Source: an uncultured Sphingobacterium sp. (GTDB lineage Bacteria; Bacteroidota; Bacteroidia; Sphingobacteriales; Sphingobacteriaceae). From it: DNA of 50,313 nt. Below, piece by piece: positions 43,519-50,313 of the stretch. The position numbers and the translations under genes were made by a program. The notes below the pieces were generated by a model that was not told the DNA's origin, did not search any database, and saw only the letters and a list, made by a program, of their open reading frames with translations. Position 1 is the first letter of the stretch. Every line of letters starts with the position of its first letter. The DNA lies in contig CANRHE010000004.1 in the NCBI GenBank assembly GCA_947630335.1, forward strand, positions 1-50,313, given 5' to 3'.

Positions 43519-45447
43519 ATGCAAATTGAAGCGGGAGCACTTTTAAAGGATATTCATTTTCCATCAGATTTACGTAAGTTAAATGTATCTGACTTGGAAA
43601 ATGTAAGTAAGGAGCTCAGACAATATATTATAGATGTAGTCTCTGTAAATGGCGGTCATTTTGCCGCTAGTTTGGGTGTTGTAGAGCTTACAGTAGCTTT
43701 ACATTATGCATTAAATACACCATATGATCAATTAGTTTTTGATGTAGGGCATCAAGCCTATGGTCATAAAATTCTTACTGGACGTAGAGATAATTTTCAT
43801 ACGAATAGATTATTAGGTGGAATTTCAGGATTTCCAAAACGTGAAGAAAGTGAGTATGATGCATTTGGTGTGGGACACTCTTCTACTTCTATTTCTGCAG
43901 CTTTGGGTATGGCAGTAGCATCAGCTTATAAAGGAGAGAAAGATAGGCAACATGTAGCTGTTATAGGCGATGGTGCATTGACTGGTGGAATGGCTTTTGA
44001 GGCACTTAACCATGCTGGTATCGAAAAATCTAACTTATTAGTTATATTAAATGATAACTGTATGTCTATAGATCCTAATGTCGGTGCTTTAAAGGAATAT
44101 TTAACAAGTATTACTACTTCAAAGAGTTATAATAAATTTAGAGATGATTTGGTAGCTGTATTATCGCGTATTTCTAAAAATGGTCCTGACGCATATGGTT
44201 GGGCTAAAAAACTTGAACAAAGTATCAAAGGAACTTTATTAAAGAATTCTAATTTATTCGAAGCATTAAATTTTAGATATTTTGGTCCAGTTGATGGACA
44301 TGATGTTACAAAACTTGCTAAGACCCTAGAAGATTTGAAGCATATCCCTGGTCCTAAATTATTACATGCAGTCACCATTAAAGGTAAAGGTTATGCTTTA
44401 GCGGAGAAAGATCAAACAACTTGGCATGCTCCTGGCTTGTTTGATAAGATCACTGGGGAAATCAAAAAAGTTAAGTATGAGAAACCACAACCACCTAAAT
44501 ACCAAGATGTTTTTGGACATACTTTAGTTGAACTAGCAGAAAATAATCCTAAAATTATGGGTATTACCCCTGCTATGCCAAGTGGTTCATCTATGAATAT
44601 AATGATGAATGCTATGCCTGACAGGGCATTTGATGTTGGTATTGCTGAACAACACGCTGTTACTTTTAGTGCTGGTCTTGCAACTCAAGGATTAGTACCA
44701 TTCTGTAATATTTATTCATCATTTATGCAACGTGCGTATGATCAAGTTATACATGATGTAGCACTTCAGAAGTTGAATGTAGTATTTTGTTTAGATAGAG
44801 CAGGTCTTGTAGGAGCAGATGGCCCTACTCATCATGGTGCATATGATATTGCTTTTATGCGATGTATTCCTAACCTCGTCGTGGCTGCTCCAATGAATGA
44901 AGAAGAATTACGTAATATGATGTATACTGCTCAATTAAATGATATGGGGCCATTCGTAATTCGATATCCTAGAGGTAATGGTGTCATGCCTGATTGGAAA
45001 AGACCATTTAAAGAATTGACTATAGGAAAAGGTAGAAAATTAGTTGATGGAGAAGAGGTAGCTATACTTAGTATTGGACATATTGGTAATGAGGTATCTA
45101 AAGCACTTCAACAGTTAAATAGTGAAGGGATATATCCTGCGCACTATGATATTCGTTTTGTTAAACCTTTGGATGTAGAGTTACTACATGAAGTCTTTAA
45201 ATCATTCAAAAAGGTAATTACTGTTGAAGATGGCGTTTTACCGGGAGGATTTGGTTCCGCTGTATTAGAATTTATGGCTGATAATAAATATTCAGCAGAA
45301 ATTATTCGTCTTGGTATTCCTGACCAAATTATTGAACATGGGGATCAAAAAGAATTATGGGGTATATGTGGCTATGATTTAAAATCAATTGTAGAAGAAG
45401 TTAGAAAAATGGCTAAGTCCTTTACAACAAAGGTATTAGTTGGATAG
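43519..45447 (+). CDS. dxs: 1-deoxy-D-xylulose-5-phosphate synthase
   Basis: 642 residues, the first enzyme of the MEP isoprenoid pathway, thiamine diphosphate dependent. [15 protein letters not shown], the ThDP motif [18 protein letters not shown] with its ending [14 protein letters not shown], and the pyrimidine domain [17 protein letters not shown] with [14 protein letters not shown] are diagnostic. It is a stand-alone gene with its own promoter box and a strong terminator. The MEP pathway supplies the dimethylallyl diphosphate used by MiaA elsewhere in the window. Confidence 0.97.
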   Translation: MQIEAGALLKDIHFPSDLRKLNVSDLENVSKELRQYIIDVVSVNGGHFAASLGVVELTVALHYALNTPYDQLVFDVGHQAYGHKILTGRRDNFHTNRLLGGISGFPKREESEYDAFGVGHSSTSISAALGMAVASAYKGEKDRQHVAVIGDGALTGGMAFEALNHAGIEKSNLLVILNDNCMSIDPNVGALKEYLTSITTSKSYNKFRDDLVAVLSRISKNGPDAYGWAKKLEQSIKGTLLKNSNLFEALNFRYFGPVDGHDVTKLAKTLEDLKHIPGPKLLHAVTIKGKGYALAEKDQTTWHAPGLFDKITGEIKKVKYEKPQPPKYQDVFGHTLVELAENNPKIMGITPAMPSGSSMNIMMNAMPDRAFDVGIAEQHAVTFSAGLATQGLVPFCNIYSSFMQRAYDQVIHDVALQKLNVVFCLDRAGLVGADGPTHHGAYDIAFMRCIPNLVVAAPMNEEELRNMMYTAQLNDMGPFVIRYPRGNGVMPDWKRPFKELTIGKGRKLVDGEEVAILSIGHIGNEVSKALQQLNSEGIYPAHYDIRFVKPLDVELLHEVFKSFKKVITVEDGVLPGGFGSAVLEFMADNKYSAEIIRLGIPDQIIEHGDQKELWGICGYDLKSIVEEVRKMAKSFTTKVLVG

Positions 45448-45470
45448 TGCTAAATAATTGAATAATACAT

Positions 45471-45502
45471 AAAAAAAGTCATAAGAAATTATGACTTTTT
45501 TT
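45471..45502 (+). terminator. Strong rho-independent terminator after dxs
   Basis: A perfect 14-base stem (45471-45484 with 45489-45502) is capped by a GAAA tetraloop and ends in seven T. Confidence 0.92.
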
Positions 45503-45817
45503 ATATATTATAGTTAAATTTATTTATTTTAAAGATAATAATAAGTTCTCAACATTTATTAAGAGAAATCTTTGTTATTAATCTAAATTATAGGTATATA
45601 CTATTGAATTTAGCTGATGTGGATAAATATGTTATGATTAAAATGTCAATGTAATAATTTAATATTTTATCACTTAAATATCAGTAAATCAGTTTGTTGT
45701 TATTTTTTTCATGTTTATCTTTTTTACCTCAAAAAAAATTATCATCTTCGTTGATAGAGAAAGTTTTAAACAGTTTTTGTGTCAATTATTGGGTATCAAG
45801 TTATTAACAATTTAGGA
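45503..45817 (+). other. Non-coding region upstream of dnaA
   Basis: 315 A/T-rich bases (including the 39 before the adopted dnaA start). They contain one perfect DnaA box, TGTGGATAA at 45618-45626 (minus sense). I see no cluster of boxes, no parS-like site and no exact TAnnTTTG promoter box. The single box suggests autoregulation of dnaA rather than an origin. Confidence 0.5.
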
Positions 45818-47245
45818 ATGGAAAAAACGTATGCTAGTGTTTGGAATAATTGTCTTCAGGTGATAAAAGACAACATTCCTGCGCAAAGTTTCAAGACATG
45901 GTTCGAACCGGTTAAGGCGGTTCGTTTGGAGGGAAACGTTTTAACTATTCAGGTTCCGAGTTTATTTTTTTACGAATGGTTAGAAGAGCATTATGTCGGT
46001 ATTCTTCGTAAAACCGTGAAAAAGTTTCTTGGAGAACAGGGAAGATTAGAATATAATATTGTGGTAGAGAAATCTTCAGCAAATACGCCGTACACAACCA
46101 ATTTACCATCAAATGGAAATGGGGCTGAAGCGAAGAAGCAATCAATACCTGTGCCAGTAACGCTTAATAAAAATATTAAAAATCCATTTGTTATTCCAGG
46201 CTTAAAAAAATTACAAGTTGATCCACAATTAAATCAAAATTATACATTTGATAATTTTGTTGAGGGAGAATGTAATAGATTAGCGCGTTCCGCTGGTTTT
46301 GCTGTTGCGAATAAGCCAGGAGGAACATCTTTTAATCCTCTAATGTTATATGGCGATGTGGGGCTTGGAAAGACTCATTTGGTACAAGCTATAGGGAATG
46401 AAATTAAGAAAAATCTTCCAGACAAATTAGTTATATATGTCTCTTGTGAAAAGTTTTGTCAGCAATTCGTTGATTCATTAAAAAATAATACAATTAATGA
46501 TTTTGTTAACTTTTATCAAGCAATGGATGTAATCATTATGGATGATGTTCATAATTTTGCTGGAAAGGAGAAAACACAAGATATTTTCTTCCATGTATTT
46601 AATCATTTACATCAGTCAGGTAAGCAAATTATTTTGACCTCAGATAAAGCTCCTAAGGACTTATCGGGTTTAGAAGAGCGTCTATTAAGTCGTTTCAAAT
46701 GGGGATTATCAGCAGATATTCAAATTCCTGATTTGGAGACTCGTATGGCTATCTTAAAAAAGAAAATGTATTCTGATGGAATCGAATTACCAGAAAATGT
46801 TGTTGAATATGTTGCTACACAGATAGATAATAGTGTACGAGAATTAGAGGGAGCAATGGTTTCATTATTAGCTCAATCAACATTAAATAAAAAGGAAATT
46901 GATCTTAACCTAGCAAAATCTATGTTAAAGAACTTTGTGAAGAATACACACAAAGAAATTTCTATGGACTATATTCAGAAACTGGTTTGTGAATATTTTG
47001 AAGTTCCAGTTGAAATGGTGAAATCAAAGATAAGAAAGCGTGAAATTGTTCAGGCACGTCAGATTTCAATGTACTTAGCTAAAAGTCATACAAAATCTTC
47101 CTTAAAATCAATAGGTAATTTTTTTGGAGGCCGAGATCATTCAACTGTTATTTATGCCTGTCAAACAGTTGAAGATCTTATCGAAACAGATAAGAAGTTT
47201 AAAACTTATGTTCAAGATATTCAGAAAAAATTAAAAGGAGTATAA
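45818..47245 (+). CDS. dnaA: Chromosomal replication initiator protein DnaA
   Basis: 475 residues from the ATG at 45818; the frame is open from a GTG at 45779, but MEKTYASVWNNCLQVIKDNI is the usual Bacteroidota start. Domain I covers about 1-90, a short variable linker follows, then the AAA+ domain with Walker A GDVGLGKTHL and Walker B DVIIMDDVHNF, and domain IV ending in GGRDHSTVIYACQTV, the DNA-binding signature that reads DnaA boxes. All motifs are intact. It is monocistronic between strong terminators and lies about 12 kb from the candidate origin. Confidence 0.97.
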   Translation: MEKTYASVWNNCLQVIKDNIPAQSFKTWFEPVKAVRLEGNVLTIQVPSLFFYEWLEEHYVGILRKTVKKFLGEQGRLEYNIVVEKSSANTPYTTNLPSNGNGAEAKKQSIPVPVTLNKNIKNPFVIPGLKKLQVDPQLNQNYTFDNFVEGECNRLARSAGFAVANKPGGTSFNPLMLYGDVGLGKTHLVQAIGNEIKKNLPDKLVIYVSCEKFCQQFVDSLKNNTINDFVNFYQAMDVIIMDDVHNFAGKEKTQDIFFHVFNHLHQSGKQIILTSDKAPKDLSGLEERLLSRFKWGLSADIQIPDLETRMAILKKKMYSDGIELPENVVEYVATQIDNSVRELEGAMVSLLAQSTLNKKEIDLNLAKSMLKNFVKNTHKEISMDYIQKLVCEYFEVPVEMVKSKIRKREIVQARQISMYLAKSHTKSSLKSIGNFFGGRDHSTVIYACQTVEDLIETDKKFKTYVQDIQKKLKGV

Positions 47246-47257
47246 ATTATTATATTC

Positions 47258-47310
47258 AATAGTTATAAAAAAGGGAATCTATTTAGAATCCCTTTTTTTA
47301 TAACTATTTT
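47258..47310. terminator. Bidirectional terminator between dnaA and lpxK
   Basis: A long hairpin pairs AATAGTTATAAAAAAGGGA with the downstream complement (one-base bulge) around a loop at about 47279-47286. A-rich and T-rich flanks allow use by both convergent genes. Its right arm overlaps the lpxK stop codon at 47304. Confidence 0.85.
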
Positions 47311-48353
47311 TTTATGATATTTTTAGCCATATCTACGTAAGACTCTATGTAGTTATTTAATGTTGAACCATTATTAGCTTTAATATTAATCTCAATAGGA
47401 ATATAGTATAAGGGATAATTAGAAAAGGCTGATGTTGTAATACGTTGTACGTCTTTTTCGGTAGTGATTATAATCTTTTGATTCGCTGATAAGCTTTCAT
47501 AAGTATTTATAATTTTTTCGTAATCATTATTACTATAATTATGATGATCAGGAAATTGAATTATATTGACAATATTTTCTTGTTGAAGATACTCAATTAG
47601 CGGTGATGGATTTGCAATTCCGCAAAATAGAATAATATTAAAACCTTTCAAATTATCAATTTTTTCTGTAGGGTTTTGAAATCGCTGAGGATAGCTATAC
47701 TTAATAGTACTATAAAAAATTGGAGCAATTGAGTATTTTCTAATGATTTTTTCAATGTGCTTTTTATTATTTTCAGAAATATCTAAAGGGCATTTTGAAA
47801 TCACTATATAATCGGCTCGTTTAGTCGAAGAAAAGTTATCTCTAAAGTTACCTGTAGGCAAAGGCATTATAGGATAGAATAGTGAATTAAAATCAAATAG
47901 CAATAAGTTTATTCCTGCTTGTAATTTACGGTGCTGAAAAGCATCATCTAATATAATTACATCTGCGTATGATTCTAGTTTTTGTATACCAGTACACCTA
48001 TCCTCACATACAGCTACAATGATATCATTGAATTTTCGTTTGAATTGAAGAGGTTCATCTCCAACATCTAATGCAGTAGATGTAGACTCAACAAATCTAA
48101 AACCCTTAGTTTTACGTCCATATCCTCTACTTAAGGTCGCTACTTTATATTTTTCTTTTAGAATTCTAATTAAATATTCAGTCATCGGGCTTTTTCCAGC
48201 TCCTCCGATAGCTAGGTTACCGATGACAATTGTAGGTATACTAAATGATTGGCTTTTAAAAATTTGGTTGTCATACAATACATTGCGAAGCCTTATTATA
48301 ACAGCGTAAATCAGGCTTATTGGTAATAATAACCAACGAATAATCTTAATCAT
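47304..48353 (-). CDS. lpxK: Tetraacyldisaccharide 4'-kinase LpxK
   Basis: 349 residues, a membrane-associated P-loop kinase that phosphorylates the lipid A precursor, here with an N-terminal hydrophobic segment. The Walker A is GNLAIGGAGKSPMTEYLI near residue 46, followed by LSRGYGRK (conserved) and GDEPLQFKRK. DDAFQHRKL is the family's catalytic acidic region. The gene overlaps the end of gldH by four bases, so the two are coupled. It confirms a Gram-negative envelope. Confidence 0.95.
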   Translation of the reverse strand: MIKIIRWLLLPISLIYAVIIRLRNVLYDNQIFKSQSFSIPTIVIGNLAIGGAGKSPMTEYLIRILKEKYKVATLSRGYGRKTKGFRFVESTSTALDVGDEPLQFKRKFNDIIVAVCEDRCTGIQKLESYADVIILDDAFQHRKLQAGINLLLFDFNSLFYPIMPLPTGNFRDNFSSTKRADYIVISKCPLDISENNKKHIEKIIRKYSIAPIFYSTIKYSYPQRFQNPTEKIDNLKGFNIILFCGIANPSPLIEYLQQENIVNIIQFPDHHNYSNNDYEKIINTYESLSANQKIIITTEKDVQRITTSAFSNYPLYYIPIEINIKANNGSTLNNYIESYVDMAKNIIKK

Positions 48354-48811
48354 TGTTTTAAGATTTTAATACCTACATCGACAATTTCTTCTAGTTGCGT
48401 ATCACGCATATTTTGTTGAATTGTGAAGGTATATTTTCCAGTATCTGGAAAGCTAAAATTATTCATAGCCAGATATTCTACTTCATATAATGATGCTATA
48501 GATTTTCCAATCCATTTACCATCAGTTTGAGAAAGTTTTATTTCTTTAAGATAACTAGTATCTTTTAATTTATCCCCTTTTTCGTGTAATAATAAGAAGA
48601 TATTAGAATAATCATAATGGCTAGTATGCCTTATTTTTAAATATATAGTGTATAAAGCTAAGCTATCTTTAATATTTACAGTAAATGTTGGTTGCTGTTC
48701 AATCGACCACACTCTATTACTGATGCTTTTACTTTCATCAATAATAGGATGATTATTACAAGCTACAGTACATAATATAAGTATCAGGCTTAATACAGTA
48801 TATTTTGTCAT
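48350..48811 (-). CDS. gldH: Gliding motility lipoprotein GldH
   Basis: 153 residues. A lipoprotein signal ends in CTVAC (Cys near residue 18), followed by a beta-rich body with YTIYLKIRHTSHYDYSNIFLLLHEKG and WIGKSIASLYEVEYLAM. This order, RicT-GldH-LpxK, is common in Bacteroidota. GldH was named from gliding flavobacteria, but the gene occurs in many non-gliding relatives; no other gld genes are present in this window, so motility cannot be inferred. It starts 25 bases after ricT on the same strand. Confidence 0.85.
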   Translation of the reverse strand: MTKYTVLSLILILCTVACNNHPIIDESKSISNRVWSIEQQPTFTVNIKDSLALYTIYLKIRHTSHYDYSNIFLLLHEKGDKLKDTSYLKEIKLSQTDGKWIGKSIASLYEVEYLAMNNFSFPDTGKYTFTIQQNMRDTQLEEIVDVGIKILKQ

Positions 48812-48836
48812 ATATTAATAAAAAATGGTGACGATT

Positions 48837-50237
48837 TTATTCGCCACCTTTATTTTGATTATTGTTATTTCTATTTTTATTTCTATTATTATAACGGCGT
48901 TTCTTTTTTTGCTGATCAGTTTTGGGTTGAGATTGATTATCATTTGTAATCTCTACATTTACAGTATTGTTTGTTTGCCTATTTGTATTATAGTTAGTAG
49001 ACTTAGCTTCTCTTGGTTTACGCTCTTGTGAAACTTTAATTTCTTCTATTTTCTTAGCTTGTTCAGGGCTTGATGAAATAGCTTGTTTTGGTTTTGATTT
49101 TCTTTTTTTACGTCTTTTATTTTTATCATCTAGACGAGTCAAACTATCTTGGCCTACAACATTTTCGTAATCAAAAACTATAGGTTTTTTAACTTCTTTT
49201 TGTTCTGGAATGTATTCTAAACTTACTGGTTTGATACCAGTTTTATTCATTTCAGAAAGCTCTTTTACTTTTTGAATTGTTAATGGAATCCAACTCTCTT
49301 CTCCCGGAAATGAGAACCACATTATCTTTTTAAAGATATCTGTTTTTTGAAGGTATGCTACTCCATTTTGTGTTTCAATACGATTTACATCATTAGGAAT
49401 ATCACGTAATGCATCCATGTAACTGTCTAATTCAAAGTTAAGACAGCATTTTAATTTACCGCATTGACCAGCAAGTTTTAATGTGTTCAAAGAAAGATTT
49501 TGATATCGTGCCGCTGATGTAGATACTGTTTTGAAATCAGTAAGCCATGTAGAACAACATAATTCTCTTCCACATGAACCAATTCCTCCTAATCTGCTAG
49601 CTTCTTGTCGCATACCAATTTGTCGCATTTCAATACGAATTCGAAATGCTTCTGCCATTTTCTTAATAAGCTCTCTAAAGTCTACGCGTCCTTCAGCCGT
49701 ATAGAAAAATGTAGCTTTAGTTTTATCTCCTTGGTAATCAACATCTGATATTTTCATAGAAAGACCAAGGTCTAAAGCTAATTTTCTCGCTTTGTGCATA
49801 GTCTCCCATTCTAATTCTTTCGCCGCATTAAATTTAACTACATCATTTTCATTAGCTTTACGATATATTTTCTTTTGAACAGATTCTGGATCAATATTAT
49901 TTTTCTTTAACTGTAACCTAACGAGTTCTCCAGTTAAGGATACATGTCCAATATCGTAACCACCTGTCGTTGGCTCGACGGCAACCATCTCACCCATTTC
50001 TAGATACAAATTTTCTGAATTGATATAAAAATCTTTTCTAGAACCTTTAAAACGTACCTCTACAATATCGAAAGGTTTATAATTTGAAGGCAAATCCATG
50101 TCGGAAAGCCAGTCATATACATCTAATTTATTACATCCGCTAGTCATGCAAGTTCCATTGTTATTACAACCTGCAGGTACAGTACCTAATTTTGCACTAC
50201 TTCCACAACCACCGGATGAGCAACTGCCACATCCCAT
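48837..50237 (-). CDS. ricT: PSP1/RicT-type iron-sulfur regulatory protein
   Basis: 466 residues. The N-terminal 40 residues are Cys-rich (Cys3, Cys6, Cys11, Cys24, Cys30, Cys35). The PSP1 domain follows, with VEVRFKGSRKDFYIN, RVDFRELIKKMAEAFRIRIEMRQIG, GRELCCSTWL and AGQCGKLKCCLNFE, the last two carrying conserved Cys pairs. From about residue 380 the tail is Lys/Arg/Asn/Gln rich and of low complexity, ending NNNNQNKGG. In Bacillus the homologous RicT acts with RicA and RicF in an Fe-S-containing complex that affects mRNA processing; by analogy this may contribute to RNA metabolism. Role in this organism is inferred. Confidence 0.88.
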   Translation of the reverse strand: MGCGSCSSGGCGSSAKLGTVPAGCNNNGTCMTSGCNKLDVYDWLSDMDLPSNYKPFDIVEVRFKGSRKDFYINSENLYLEMGEMVAVEPTTGGYDIGHVSLTGELVRLQLKKNNIDPESVQKKIYRKANENDVVKFNAAKELEWETMHKARKLALDLGLSMKISDVDYQGDKTKATFFYTAEGRVDFRELIKKMAEAFRIRIEMRQIGMRQEASRLGGIGSCGRELCCSTWLTDFKTVSTSAARYQNLSLNTLKLAGQCGKLKCCLNFELDSYMDALRDIPNDVNRIETQNGVAYLQKTDIFKKIMWFSFPGEESWIPLTIQKVKELSEMNKTGIKPVSLEYIPEQKEVKKPIVFDYENVVGQDSLTRLDDKNKRRKKRKSKPKQAISSSPEQAKKIEEIKVSQERKPREAKSTNYNTNRQTNNTVNVEITNDNQSQPKTDQQKKKRRYNNRNKNRNNNNQNKGGE

Positions 50238-50303
50238 ATTATTATATTATATATATTGAGTCCCTTTTGGGAACGTTTGATACTTGAACAATAAAGTTAA
50301 CTG

Positions 50304-50311
50304 CAAAGATA
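50304..50311 (-). promoter_or_regulatory. Bacteroidota -7 promoter box TATCTTTG
   Basis: An exact TAnnTTTG match on the minus strand, 66 bases before the ricT ATG. The -33 element would be beyond the window edge. It probably drives ricT-gldH-lpxK. Confidence 0.45.
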
Positions 50312-50313
50312 AA

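Noticed and set aside
45503..45817. Origin of replication directly upstream of dnaA
   Set aside because: Only one perfect DnaA box and no clustered boxes, phased repeats or parS-like sites were found there, unlike the nadB-nadA gap.
48825..49031. Hydrophobic plus-strand frame opposite the ricT tail
   Set aside because: It is the complement of the Lys/Asn-rich low-complexity tail of ricT, which automatically reads as Ile/Leu/Phe-rich.
1..50313. CRISPR arrays, insertion sequences, prophage or integrated element
   Set aside because: No regularly spaced repeats, transposase, integrase, terminal inverted repeats or phage structural genes were seen on either strand.

Overview
The window is about 50 kb of a low-GC Bacteroidota chromosome. 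The best fit is a member of the Sphingobacteriaceae such as Sphingobacterium, inferred from gene content because no rRNA is present. The support is: GLPGLI proteins beside a TonB-type barrel, GldH, the Cys-rich PSP1/RicT protein, many lipoproteins and beta-barrels, near absence of Shine-Dalgarno sequences, and repeated Bacteroidota-type promoter boxes (TAnnTTTG) upstream of genes. No insertion sequence, phage, CRISPR array or rRNA/tRNA gene was recognised.

Layout. (1) 0.2-9.6 kb: an AraC regulator, then a minus-strand urease locus ureA-ureB-ureC-[beta-barrel]-ureE-ureF-ureG-ureD followed by a urea transporter and a DUF2490-like barrel, with two small uncharacterised genes upstream. (2) 9.7-14.5 kb: a TonB-receptor-like barrel with two GLPGLI paralogues, preceded by an 11-bp-phased repeat array. 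(3) 14.5-25.2 kb: miaA, Gfo/Idh/MocA oxidoreductase, def, sugar isomerase/epimerase, a glycosyltransferase, a GMC dehydrogenase with its Tat-exported small subunit, miaE, a luciferase-like flavoenzyme and apaG. (4) 25.3-36.2 kb: NAD(P)-binding protein, Uup-type ABC-F ATPase, mnmG, Ig-like lipoprotein, gamma carbonic anhydrase, nadB, a 475-bp non-coding region, nadA, thiL. (5) 36.3-42.6 kb: a leucine/branched-chain acyl-CoA catabolic cluster. (6) 42.6-50.3 kb: scpA, dxs, dnaA, lpxK, gldH, ricT.

The most interesting region is the non-coding stretch between the divergent nadB and nadA genes (33594-34068). It holds a perfect DnaA box, several near-perfect ones in helical phase, an A/T-rich run and parS-like CACGTG palindromes. 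Further parS-like sites lie in the surrounding 14 kb, including a near-consensus one just before mnmG and a 22-bp perfect palindrome inside nadA. Codon third-position bias changes between mnmG and nadA. Together these suggest the chromosomal origin and centromere-like segregation region, about 12 kb away from dnaA.

Other points: an outer-membrane barrel gene translationally coupled to ureE inside the urease operon; a transcription terminator embedded in the antisense strand of the carbonic anhydrase gene; a probable leaderless apaG mRNA; a GMC dehydrogenase carrying the Cys pattern of Fe-S-containing sugar dehydrogenases; and a leucine-degradation cluster whose carboxylase beta gene lies on the opposite strand with no biotin-carboxylase partner in view. 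Starts were moved downstream of the longest open frame for six genes where sequence supports it (DUF2490-like, zinc-ribbon, def, NAD(P)-binding, enoyl-CoA hydratase, dnaA).
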